Positions 16,290 through 24,480 of a stretch of DNA of 64,000 bases are shown piece after piece. The notes under the pieces were generated by a model. That model had not been told where the DNA came from and did no database searches. It saw only the letters and a list, made by a program, of their open reading frames with translations. Position 1 is the first letter of the stretch; the number at the start of each line of letters is the position of its first letter. Made by a program: the position numbers and the translations under genes. The DNA is taken from the NCBI GenBank assembly GCA_910587735.1, contig CAJUNT010000004.1, positions 105,155 to 169,154 of the forward strand, given 5' to 3'. This stretch comes from an uncultured Clostridia bacterium. GTDB taxonomy: Bacteria; Bacillota; Clostridia; Lachnospirales; Anaerotignaceae.

Positions 16290-17354
16290 ATGTTAGAGCG
16301 TTTGGCAGAAATTGAGATAAAATATACAGATTTGTCTGAACAAGTGAATGACCCAGATATCATTGCGAGTCAATCAGAATGGCGCAGACTAATGAAAGAA
16401 TACAGTGACTTAACACCTATTATAGAAAAATATAGACAATATAAAAAAATAGAACAGGAAATTGCGGATAATTTAGAGCTTTTAAATGAAAAACTAGATG
16501 AAGATATGAAAGAATTAGTAAAAGAAGAATTATCACAAAATAAGCAAATTTTAGAAGAGTTGAAAAAAGAATTGACAATATTGCTTTTACCTAAAGACCC
16601 TAATGATGATAAAAATGTTATTGTAGAAATCAGAGGAGGTGCTGGAGGTGATGAAGCAGCATTATTTGCAGGAGATTTATTTCGTATGTACTCTCGCTAT
16701 GCAGAAAGACGTCGTTGGAAAACAGAAATTATGAATAGTAATGAAAGTGATTTGGGTGGTTTTAAAGAAATTTCATTTATGATACAAGGACAAGGTGCTT
16801 ATTCTCGTTTAAAATATGAAAGCGGTGTGCATAGAGTACAGAGAATACCTTCTACAGAAAGTGGTGGTAGAATACATACTTCTACTGTTACAGTTGCAGT
16901 ATTGCCAGAAGCGGAGGAAGTAGATGTCAATTTGAATATGAACGATGTGCGTATTGATGTATTTCGTTCTTCGGGAAACGGTGGACAGTGTGTTAATACA
17001 ACGGATTCTGCTGTAAGAGTAACACATATTCCTACTGGTATTGTGGTTTCTTGTCAGAATGAAAAATCTCAAATTAAAAATAAAGCACAAGCATTAAAAG
17101 TACTTTATGCTCGTTTATATGAAATGGAACAAGCAAAACATGATGCGGAAATTTCAGCAGACAGACGTTCTCAAGTAGGCACAGGAGACAGAAGTGAAAG
17201 AATTAGAACATACAATTTTCCTCAAGGACGTGTAACAGACCATAGAATCAGTTTGACACTTCATAGATTAGATGGCATATTAGATGGGGATTTAGATGAA
17301 ATTATGAATACACTGATTACAACAGACCAAGCAAAAAAATTACAAATGAACTAA
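16290..17354 (+). CDS. prfA: Peptide chain release factor 1
   Basis: 354 residues, full length for RF1, which recognises UAA and UAG. The GGQ loop is SSGNGGQCVNT. The codon-reading tripeptide region reads QRIPSTESGGRIHTS, where PST corresponds to the PxT of RF1 rather than the SPF of RF2. AGGGAGG precedes ATG 16290. Its modifying enzyme PrmC is encoded just upstream. Confidence 0.97.
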   Translation: MLERLAEIEIKYTDLSEQVNDPDIIASQSEWRRLMKEYSDLTPIIEKYRQYKKIEQEIADNLELLNEKLDEDMKELVKEELSQNKQILEELKKELTILLLPKDPNDDKNVIVEIRGGAGGDEAALFAGDLFRMYSRYAERRRWKTEIMNSNESDLGGFKEISFMIQGQGAYSRLKYESGVHRVQRIPSTESGGRIHTSTVTVAVLPEAEEVDVNLNMNDVRIDVFRSSGNGGQCVNTTDSAVRVTHIPTGIVVSCQNEKSQIKNKAQALKVLYARLYEMEQAKHDAEISADRRSQVGTGDRSERIRTYNFPQGRVTDHRISLTLHRLDGILDGDLDEIMNTLITTDQAKKLQMN

Positions 17355-17392
17355 CATAAAGTGAAATCATAAAATAGGAAAGGCGATAAAAT

Positions 17393-17929
17393 ATGAATGA
17401 ATTAATAGATTTATTTTTGTCATTTTGTCGTATTGGCGGTTTTACATTTGGGGGCGGGTATGCCATGTTGCCTATGATACAAAAAGAAATTGTGGAACAA
17501 AGAAAATGGGCAACAGAAGATGAAGTGATGGATTATTTTGCAATAGGACAATGTACACCTGGAGTCATTGCCGTGAATACTGCAACATTTATAGGATATA
17601 AAAGAAAAGGTGTTTTAGGAGGTATTGCAGCAACAGCAGGCGTTATATTTCCTTCTATTGTCATTGTAACATTGATAGCTGCATTTTTAAATAATTTTGC
17701 GGAATTAGAAATGGTACAAAATGCATTGGGAGCAATTCGTACTGTGGTAGGTGTATTGATACTCAATGCTGTAATTCGTATGTGGAAAAAAACATCAGTA
17801 GATAAAATTTGTATTACTATTACAGTCATTGCATTTTTAGCTTCTTTTGTATTTGATATTTCACCTATTATTGTTGTAGTGATAGGTGGAGGAATAGGAC
17901 TTTTTTTAAAGGGAGGTAAAAAGGCATGA
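17393..17929 (+). CDS. Chromate transporter family half-protein, subunit 1
   Basis: 178-residue membrane protein equal to one half of a long ChrA. The family signature is present: FLSFCRIGGFTFGGGYAMLP, MIQKEIVEQRKWATEDEVMD and CTPGVIAVNTATFIGYKRKG. About five hydrophobic helices. The stop overlaps the start of the second half by four bases (17926-17929), so the two products are translated together and likely form a heterodimer. Family members carry chromate or other oxyanions; the physiological substrate in anaerobes is uncertain. Confidence 0.9.
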   Translation: MNELIDLFLSFCRIGGFTFGGGYAMLPMIQKEIVEQRKWATEDEVMDYFAIGQCTPGVIAVNTATFIGYKRKGVLGGIAATAGVIFPSIVIVTLIAAFLNNFAELEMVQNALGAIRTVVGVLILNAVIRMWKKTSVDKICITITVIAFLASFVFDISPIIVVVIGGGIGLFLKGGKKA

Positions 17930-18495
17930 CAGAAATCATTATACTTTTTGCAGAATTTTTTAAAACAGGTCTTTTTGCAATAGGAGGAGGGCTTGCTACA
18001 CTTCCTTTTTTATATGATATGGCAGATAAATATGATTGGTTTACAAAAGATATGATTTCTGATATGATTGCCATTTCAGAATCGACTCCTGGACCTATGG
18101 GCATCAATATGGCAACATATACTGGTTTTCAAAATATGGGCGTGTTAGGAAGCATAATAGCAACAGTAGGGCTTGTTATGCCTTCTGTTATCATTATTAT
18201 ATGGGTTTCTAAATTTTTGGAAAAATTTAGAGAAAATCAGTATGTAGATAAAGTGTTTGCTACATTACGTCCTACTGTAACAGGTCTGATAGCATCAGCA
18301 GGGTTTGCAGTACTTGTGCAAGCATTATTTCGATTAGAAGCAATACAAAATGGTACTTTTGATTGGGCAAATTTTATAAAACCGAAAGAATGTATATTGT
18401 TTGTGGTTTTTTTTGTGCTTATGAACAAATTTGATAAGCATCCCATATTTTATATTGCATTAGCTGCTGTAATTGGTATTGTATTTCATTTTTAA
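17926..18495 (+). CDS. Chromate transporter family half-protein, subunit 2
   Basis: 189-residue partner of the preceding gene. Signature: FFKTGLFAIGGGLATLPFLY, YDWFTKDMISDMIAISESTP and GPMGINMATYTGFQNMG, matching the second ChrA half. Hydrophobic helices fill the C-terminal two thirds. RBS GGGAGG lies inside the end of subunit 1. A strong terminator follows. Confidence 0.9.
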   Translation: MTEIIILFAEFFKTGLFAIGGGLATLPFLYDMADKYDWFTKDMISDMIAISESTPGPMGINMATYTGFQNMGVLGSIIATVGLVMPSVIIIIWVSKFLEKFRENQYVDKVFATLRPTVTGLIASAGFAVLVQALFRLEAIQNGTFDWANFIKPKECILFVVFFVLMNKFDKHPIFYIALAAVIGIVFHF

Positions 18496-18522
18496 TATAT
18501 ATTATAAAAATATGATATTTTG

Positions 18523-18556
18523 AGCGTGCTGGTAGTATTATCAGCACGCTTTTTTA
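18523..18556 (+). terminator. Terminator after the chromate transporter pair
   Basis: AGCGTGCTG (18523-18531) pairs with CAGCACGCT (18542-18550), followed by a T run. Confidence 0.9.
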
Positions 18557-18560
18557 TTAT

Positions 18561-18589
18561 TTGACATATTGTTATTGCAGTAGTATACT
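18561..18589 (+). promoter_or_regulatory. Near-consensus promoter of the stalk-domain paralog array
   Basis: TTGACA (18561-18566), exactly 17 bases, then TATACT (18584-18589). It is about 58 bases upstream of the first copy's start and is the only strong promoter I see before 23.8 kb. Confidence 0.8.
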
Positions 18590-18646
18590 AAAACAGTATA
18601 GTTCTATTTATAGTGAATGTAAAAGTGTAAAATGGAGGGAATGGAT

Positions 18647-19541
18647 ATGAAAATAAAAGTATTATTTGCGCTATTATGTAGTATTGTTATGATGTGGAAT
18701 ATACCAGTATTGGCATATGACATAACAGAAGAAGAAATGTATGAATATAGACAACCACGTTATACACCAGAAAAGGATGTTGCAATTAGAGATGGCGAAA
18801 TTACATTTTACAAATAGTGATTTGCGTATAGAAACAAGAGGTTTTTTTGTAGAGGAAGTATTAAGCGAAAGGGAACAAAATCATTTTGCTATACGAATTT
18901 TAAGAAATGATGAAGAAGAAAATGCTTTTATTAAAATCAATTTTGATGCAAAGTTAAAAGATGTTTCAAATGAGGATGTAGAAAATTTATCTGTATTTTC
19001 ATTGTACTTGAATACGGATAATACAAAAGCAAATAATTTATTTGCGAAAGAATATAAACAAAATATATTGTTGTTGTATGATTTTTTAGGAGTGCTTAAT
19101 GAAGAAATGTCATTAGAACTGATAAAAGAAACCAGACAAAGGAAATTAGAAGTACAATTCCCTGATATGATATTTTTTGTAGATGACAAAAATATGAAAT
19201 GGAATGAAGATACAAAACAACTCAAAAAAGCTGTTTATATTAATGAAAAGGGTACAGCAATGATATGTTTTGATGATTTTATTGATATTGCAAGGCAATT
19301 ACAAAGTATTGGTGTAAAAGTTTGGCAGGAAAATGATATATATTATATTGTAGCAGGGGAAAACGATATAACAATCAATATGAAAAATGGTGATATTAAT
19401 ATACAAGAAAAAGTATTAAAAAATATATTGGAGCAAAAAGATGGTGCGTATTATATTAGTTTAAGAGAATTTGCAAATTTGTTTGGTATGGGAGAACGCA
19501 TTTATTGGCATAGATGGGATAAAACAATACATATTAAATAG
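18647..19541 (+). pseudogene. Stalk-domain secreted protein, copy 1 (internal deletion and frameshift)
   Basis: The frame starting at ATG 18647 (seven bases after GGAGGG) encodes a signal peptide MKIKVLFALLCSIVMMWNIP then VLA, and stops at TAG 18815-18817 just after DGEITFYK. The rest of the protein continues in another frame to 19541 (LRIETRGFFVEEV, then FSLYLNTDNTKANNLF and the C-terminal stalk repeat). Compared with the four downstream copies, about 45-50 codons of the first beta domain are missing at the junction near 18810, and the frame is lost. The remaining C-terminal part has no stop codons, so decay is recent, or an internal start is used. Confidence 0.75.
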
Positions 19542-19552
19542 GGGGAAGCATT

Positions 19553-20611
19553 ATGAAAACAAAAAGAGTATTAGCAATATTATGCAGTGTTGTAATGGTA
19601 TGGAGTGTAACTGTATTTGCAGATTGTGGCACTACAAAACAGCAGTATATACAAAAACAAGTGGATATTAGAAATGAAATGATTACTTTTACTACAATGA
19701 CACAAGAGCATGATATCGGTTATAGATGTTTTCCAGAGATGTTTATTACTATAAAAGAAAATCATGCAGGAGTATTGCATGATGGTGATATTATTTATTT
19801 TAAAACAGCTACAGGTGAATATGATAATAAATATTTAAAAGCATTAGGAATTGATATTACAGCAAAAGGTGTTACAGCAAAAGAAGTAAAATTGCCTGAA
19901 GGTAATGAGAATTGTTTTGCTGTTAGCATTTCAAGAGGAAGTAAAAACAGTTTAGCAGAAATTGATATAAAGTTTTCTAGTGAATTTTATGGAGTAACTT
20001 ATAAAGATGAATATATGCCTACATTTTCACTTTATTTAGATGCAGATAATACAAAAGAAAATAATTTGTTTTCTGGAGAGCAGGATATATTGTTAAATGG
20101 GCAATTTTTAATTGTAACAGGTGGCGATGTAGAAATAGAAAGGCAACAGCATGAAAAACATCAAAAATTTAAAAATGGTTTGCCTAATATGTTATTTTCA
20201 ACTGAATCAAATACTATGACATTAGGTACAGAAAAAATAATATTAAAACATAACGTTTATATCAATAAAAAGGGTGTGGCAATGCTTTCATTGGAGGATT
20301 TTGAATCTATTATGAATCAATTAAATGATATTGGTGCAAGTGCTAGACATACTGTTTATTATGATAATGATAATGAAAAAAATTTGTATGATATTACAGC
20401 AGGAAGAAATTCTTGTAGTATCTATTGTGAGGGTAATCGTATAAATTTTGATTATGATAAAGGTTATAACAAACCAACAATAGAAAATGTATTAGAAGAA
20501 AAAAATGGTGTATTTTATATTCCTCTAAGAGTAATAGCGAAAATACTGGATATGGAAAATCATATTAGTTGGGATAATCATATAAAAGCAATCATAATAT
20601 CAGCACAATAA
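19553..20611 (+). CDS. Secreted stalk-domain (copper amine oxidase N-like) protein, copy 2
   Basis: 352 residues. A signal peptide (about 1-24, ending VTVFA before DCGTTK) is followed by a beta-rich domain with YRCFPEMFITIKENHAGVL and HDGDIIYFKT, then NTKENNLFSGEQDILLN. The C-terminus has two stalk half-repeats: a degenerate one (VYINKKGVAMLSLEDF) and a clear one, NGVFYIPLRVIAKILDMENH with SWDNHIKAIIIS. Such domains occur in exported wall-associated proteins of Firmicutes; enzymatic activity is not implied. RBS GGGGG precedes the ATG, 11 bases after copy 1. Closest to copy 4. Function unknown. Confidence 0.8.
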   Translation: MKTKRVLAILCSVVMVWSVTVFADCGTTKQQYIQKQVDIRNEMITFTTMTQEHDIGYRCFPEMFITIKENHAGVLHDGDIIYFKTATGEYDNKYLKALGIDITAKGVTAKEVKLPEGNENCFAVSISRGSKNSLAEIDIKFSSEFYGVTYKDEYMPTFSLYLDADNTKENNLFSGEQDILLNGQFLIVTGGDVEIERQQHEKHQKFKNGLPNMLFSTESNTMTLGTEKIILKHNVYINKKGVAMLSLEDFESIMNQLNDIGASARHTVYYDNDNEKNLYDITAGRNSCSIYCEGNRINFDYDKGYNKPTIENVLEEKNGVFYIPLRVIAKILDMENHISWDNHIKAIIISAQ

Positions 20612-20630
20612 GTAAGGAGTGTAATTATTT

Positions 20631-21605
20631 ATGAAATTAAGTCGATTTTTTGTAGTAGTATGCGCTAGTATGATAATGTGTAATGTAGTTACATTTGCAA
20701 GTGAACAAAATACAGAACAACAAAAATATGTAGAAAAGCAATTCGATATTAGAAATGGAAGAATTACATTTATTACAAAAAGTGAAGAACATACATCAAA
20801 TTGCAGATGTCAACCAGAATTAGAAATCATAATAAAAGAAAACAAACCAGGTGTATTAAAAAATGGTGATGTTATTTATTTTGAAACAAGCAGATATGGC
20901 GAGACATATACAGTGAATGAACATTTGAATATTGAATCAAAAGGAGTGTATGCTGAAGAACAACAAATTAATGAGCAAAAAGATAATCATATTGCTATAT
21001 GTATTTCGAGAAATCATACAGAAGAATTGGCGGAAATTAAAATACATTACAATGTTTATTTAAAAGGAAATTATGACACAGATAAAATATTTTCATTAAA
21101 ATTAGATACAGACAGAACAAAAAGACAAAATTTGTTTTCTGGAAAACAGCAAATGGTATTAAATGAAAACTATTTAAAAATACTGTGTGATGATAAAGAA
21201 AAACAAACATTTCCAACACTTGTGTTTTATACAGAAAAAAATCTGATATTATGCAATAATGAAAAGAAAACATTAAAATATCCTGTTTATATTAATCAAA
21301 AAAATACTGCTATGATTTCTATATATGATTTTATAGATATTGTAGAAAATTTAGGAAAAATGGTAGTACGTCAATTTAATGATGGCGATGTTGTTATAAG
21401 CAGTATGCAGAATATATATGTCATATCTCCTAAAAATCAATCTGTTATGAAAAATGGAGTGTTAAAAGAATATGCTGTAATAGAAAAAGGAGAAAATGAT
21501 GTATATTATATTAGTTTAAAAACAGTTGCTGATATATTGGGAAAACAAAACGCTGTTGTTTGGAATGAAAATACAAAAACTATTACAATAGGAAATGAAA
21601 AGTAA
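20631..21605 (+). CDS. Secreted stalk-domain protein, copy 3
   Basis: 324 residues with a signal peptide ending VVTFA before SEQNTE. It has the shared beta domain (CRCQPELEIIIKENKPGVLK, NGDVIYFETS) and the RQNLFSGKQQMVLNENYLKI block, then the stalk repeats VYINQKNTAMISIYDF and VYYISLKTVADILGKQNAVV. It is the shortest and most divergent intact copy; the linker after the NLFSG block is reduced. AAGGAG is upstream of ATG 20631 and the gap to copy 2 is 19 bases, so it is co-transcribed. Confidence 0.8.
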   Translation: MKLSRFFVVVCASMIMCNVVTFASEQNTEQQKYVEKQFDIRNGRITFITKSEEHTSNCRCQPELEIIIKENKPGVLKNGDVIYFETSRYGETYTVNEHLNIESKGVYAEEQQINEQKDNHIAICISRNHTEELAEIKIHYNVYLKGNYDTDKIFSLKLDTDRTKRQNLFSGKQQMVLNENYLKILCDDKEKQTFPTLVFYTEKNLILCNNEKKTLKYPVYINQKNTAMISIYDFIDIVENLGKMVVRQFNDGDVVISSMQNIYVISPKNQSVMKNGVLKEYAVIEKGENDVYYISLKTVADILGKQNAVVWNENTKTITIGNEK

Positions 21606-21627
21606 ATAATAAGGAGCAATGATACAT

Positions 21628-22674
21628 ATGAGTATAAAAAAAATTTTTGCACTGCTATGCAGTATTGCAGTGTTTTGGAGTATACCTGTGTTTGCAGACT
21701 GTGGCAATACAGAACGACAATATATAGAAAAGCAAGTGGATATTAGAAATGAAACACTTACTTTTACTACAATAATACAAAAGCATGAAATAGGTTATAG
21801 ATGTTACCCAGGATTATCTATTATGATAAAAGAAAGTCGTGCAGGTATATTGAAAGATGGTGATGTGATTTATTTTAAAACAGGTACAGCTAAAAATGAT
21901 AATAAATATTTAGAAGTAATGGATATTGATATTACAGCAAAAGGTGTTACAGCAAAAGAAATAAAATTGCCTGAGGGAAATGAAAATTGTTTTGCTATAC
22001 GTATTTCAAGAGAAAATAAAAATAGCTTTGCTCAAATTGCACAAATTGATATGCAGTTTTTAAGTGATTTTTATGGAGTGAGTTATGAAGATGAATATAC
22101 CCCTACATTTTCACTTTATTTAGATGCTGATAAAACAAAAGAAAACAATTTATTTTCTGGAGAACAAGATATATTGTTAAATGAGCGGTTTTTAACTATA
22201 ACAGGAGGCGTTGCAGAAAGAGAACAGCGAGATAATGAAGTACAGCAAAAACTGAAAGAGGGTTTACCTAGTATGATATTTTCAACTGATTCCCATACAG
22301 CAATATTGGGTACAGAAAAAATATCATTAAAACATAGTGTTTATATCAATGAAAAGAGTACAGCAATGCTTTCATTAGAGGACTTTGAATTCATTATGAA
22401 TCAATTAAATGATATTGGTGCAAGTGTCAGACACCATGTTTTTAATGATGGTAAAGAAAATATTTATTCTGTTACAGCAGGAAAAAATGATTATATGATA
22501 CAATATGAAAAAAATATTATAGATTTTGCTTACAATAATGAGAGTATAAAAAATGTATTGGAAGAAAAAAATGGCGTGGGTTATATTCCTTTGAGAGTAA
22601 TAGCGAAAATGTTGGATATGGAAAATCATATTTATTGGGATAATAATACAAAAATAATAACAATATCAAAATAG
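21628..22674 (+). CDS. Secreted stalk-domain protein, copy 4
   Basis: 348 residues, the closest relative of copy 2: both share GVTAKE, KLPEGNENCFA and DILLN blocks almost unchanged, which points to a recent duplication or gene conversion. Signal peptide MSIKKIFALLCSIAVFWSIP then VFA. Stalk repeats: VYINEKSTAMLSLEDF and VGYIPLRVIAKMLDMENHIY. The start at ATG 21628 matches the paralogs; an in-frame ATG at 21619 is only two bases from the AAGGAG site. Same operon as copies 2 and 3. Confidence 0.8.
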   Translation: MSIKKIFALLCSIAVFWSIPVFADCGNTERQYIEKQVDIRNETLTFTTIIQKHEIGYRCYPGLSIMIKESRAGILKDGDVIYFKTGTAKNDNKYLEVMDIDITAKGVTAKEIKLPEGNENCFAIRISRENKNSFAQIAQIDMQFLSDFYGVSYEDEYTPTFSLYLDADKTKENNLFSGEQDILLNERFLTITGGVAEREQRDNEVQQKLKEGLPSMIFSTDSHTAILGTEKISLKHSVYINEKSTAMLSLEDFEFIMNQLNDIGASVRHHVFNDGKENIYSVTAGKNDYMIQYEKNIIDFAYNNESIKNVLEEKNGVGYIPLRVIAKMLDMENHIYWDNNTKIITISK

Positions 22675-22710
22675 CATATTGTGAAAAGCAATTAGTAGGA
22701 GGCATGAAAT

Positions 22711-23757
22711 ATGGAAAAAGTAAAATATGACAGCATAAAGAAATTTTTTGCAATGTTATGCAGTATTTTAATAATATGGAATGTACCAGTATTTGCAGGT
22801 TGTGCGGTTATGGAGGAACAGCAATACATAGAAAAACAAATAAATGTAAGAGATGGCAGTATCACATTTTGGACAAAGGGAGAACCTTATTTACTAGATT
22901 ATAGATGTTTACCAGAATTATATATTACAATAAAAGAAAGCCAGCCAGGAGTATTAAAAGATGGTGATGTTATTTATTTTGAAACAAGTAAAGACAATGA
23001 AAGATATTTTGTAATAAATGATTTCAGTATAGAGTCAGATGGGGTATATGCAAAAGAAGTAAAAACAACGAAAAAAGAATTAGATAATCATATTGCTATT
23101 CGTATTTCTAGAGGGGATACCAAAAAGCAAGGCGTGATTAAAATATACACTACACCTTATTTATATGGTATAGACAGTAATGAAACAGAAAATTTACCTA
23201 CATTTTCATTATGGTTAGATGCAGATAAAACAAAAGAAAATAATTTATTTTCTGGAGAGCAAAATATATTGTTAAATGAATGTTTTATGGACGTACTTAG
23301 TTCAAAAGAAGCAGCGATATTTGTACAAGCACAAAGTCAATCAGAATTGGAAAAGAAATTTCCAAAATTAACATTTACTATTGGAGAAAACAGTTTGATG
23401 TGGGGAAGTACACAAAGGGAATTAGAATACCCTATTTATATTAATCAAAATGGTTCTGCTATGATTTCTCTGGAGTATTTGGTATATATTGCTCAAAATT
23501 TAGAGGATATTGGTATAAGAATTTATGACTATCATGACAATCAAAATGGCGACTCCTATATAGTATATGCAGGAGAGAGTTTTCACAAAATATTTATTGA
23601 AAAATCTGCCATACAAAATGATGAAGGAATATTTGAAAATGTATTAGAACAAAAAGATGGTGTAAATTATATTAGTTTAAGATGGGTAGCTAAAATATTC
23701 AGTATAGAAAACCGTATTGTATGGAATGATGAGCAAAAAACAATTACATTAGGTTAA
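22711..23757 (+). CDS. Secreted stalk-domain protein, copy 5
   Basis: 348 residues. The N-terminus is a few residues longer (MEKVKYDSIKKFFAMLCS), with a signal peptide ending NVPVFA before GCAVME. The beta domain shows YRCLPELYITIKESQPGVLK with DGDVIYFETS, then KENNLFSGEQNILLNECF; the C-terminus has VNYISLRWVAKIFSIENRIV and WNDEQKTITLG. AGGAGG (22697-22702) is eight bases from ATG 22711. Last member of the array; no clear terminator follows, only a hairpin over the next gene's leader. Confidence 0.8.
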   Translation: MEKVKYDSIKKFFAMLCSILIIWNVPVFAGCAVMEEQQYIEKQINVRDGSITFWTKGEPYLLDYRCLPELYITIKESQPGVLKDGDVIYFETSKDNERYFVINDFSIESDGVYAKEVKTTKKELDNHIAIRISRGDTKKQGVIKIYTTPYLYGIDSNETENLPTFSLWLDADKTKENNLFSGEQNILLNECFMDVLSSKEAAIFVQAQSQSELEKKFPKLTFTIGENSLMWGSTQRELEYPIYINQNGSAMISLEYLVYIAQNLEDIGIRIYDYHDNQNGDSYIVYAGESFHKIFIEKSAIQNDEGIFENVLEQKDGVNYISLRWVAKIFSIENRIVWNDEQKTITLG

Positions 23758-23790
23758 ATATTAATCATAATTTATAATATTTTGAATATA

Positions 23791-23822
23791 CTATAACACC
23801 ATTTTGTGGGGGAGTGTTATAG
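23791..23822 (+). promoter_or_regulatory. Hairpin enclosing the ribosome binding site of the next gene
   Basis: CTATAACAC (23791-23799) pairs with GTGTTATAG (23814-23822). The Shine-Dalgarno run GGGGGAG sits in the loop and right arm, four bases before ATG 23826, and there is no T run. It may limit translation. Confidence 0.4.
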
Positions 23823-23825
23823 CAT

Positions 23826-24299
23826 ATGCAGTATTGTTTACTATTTTTAGCAACATTTTTGGTATTTGCATTATTTTTTAAAAAGTTTTTTATAGCATCA
23901 TTGAGCTTTTTTGATGGACTGTTTTTAGCATTTATGTGTTTTTGCTTTTTGCCTATGGTACTGGAAGGAGAATTTTTTTGGATAAATTCTATGCTTTTAG
24001 TGCTGGGAGTGTTAACAAGTTCTTTTGTGGAACAGAAAACATATAATTTTTATTATGGTACAAAAAGATATGCTATATTTCACTGTATTGTGTTTTTAGT
24101 AGCGTTTTTATGTTTTCGATATACTAATATGGAAAAAAATGTAATATCTTTATTGTTTTCTTTTTTAAGCGGACTATTTTTATTGATGGCTTGTGGTGGA
24201 ATATTACCCGAAGAATGTACTGGCAAGCAAAAAATGAAATTAGCAATGCTAGGTATGGTAGGTTTTTTATTAGGCATATTGCTGATTTTTCCTATATAA
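23826..24299 (+). CDS. Small polytopic membrane protein of unknown function
   Basis: 157 residues, with about five hydrophobic helices and few charges. Visible sequence: LLFLATFLVFALFFKKFFIA, then SFFDGLFLAFMCFCFLPMVL and, in the second half, SGLFLLMACGGILPEECTGK. The repeat of a helix ending in LP(x)VLE / ILPEE suggests an internal duplication, faintly like some metal-ion transporters, but no catalytic or ligand motif is certain and I do not assign a family. It begins 68 bases after the stalk array and could be read through from it. Confidence 0.6.
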   Translation: MQYCLLFLATFLVFALFFKKFFIASLSFFDGLFLAFMCFCFLPMVLEGEFFWINSMLLVLGVLTSSFVEQKTYNFYYGTKRYAIFHCIVFLVAFLCFRYTNMEKNVISLLFSFLSGLFLLMACGGILPEECTGKQKMKLAMLGMVGFLLGILLIFPI

Positions 24300-24398
24300 T
24301 AGCATTTTAATATCAACAAATTAAACAAATAAAAAGGAAAAATATAGAAAACAGAAATAAATTTTATGTCTATAATGTAAATATTTGTTATTTCTTAT

Positions 24399-24427
24399 TT
24401 GCAATGTGATACAACCTCTGTTATAGT
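24399..24427 (+). promoter_or_regulatory. Probable glgP promoter
   Basis: TTGCAA (24399-24404), 17-base spacer, TATAGT (24422-24427), about 55 bases before the start codon. Confidence 0.6.
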
Positions 24428-24480
24428 AGAGATAGTAGTATAATTAACTGCGAAGGTGTTTATGATATGGGAGGTCAGAT

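Noticed and set aside
23791..23822. Terminator of the stalk-domain array
   Set aside because: There is no T run after the stem and the next ribosome binding site lies within it.
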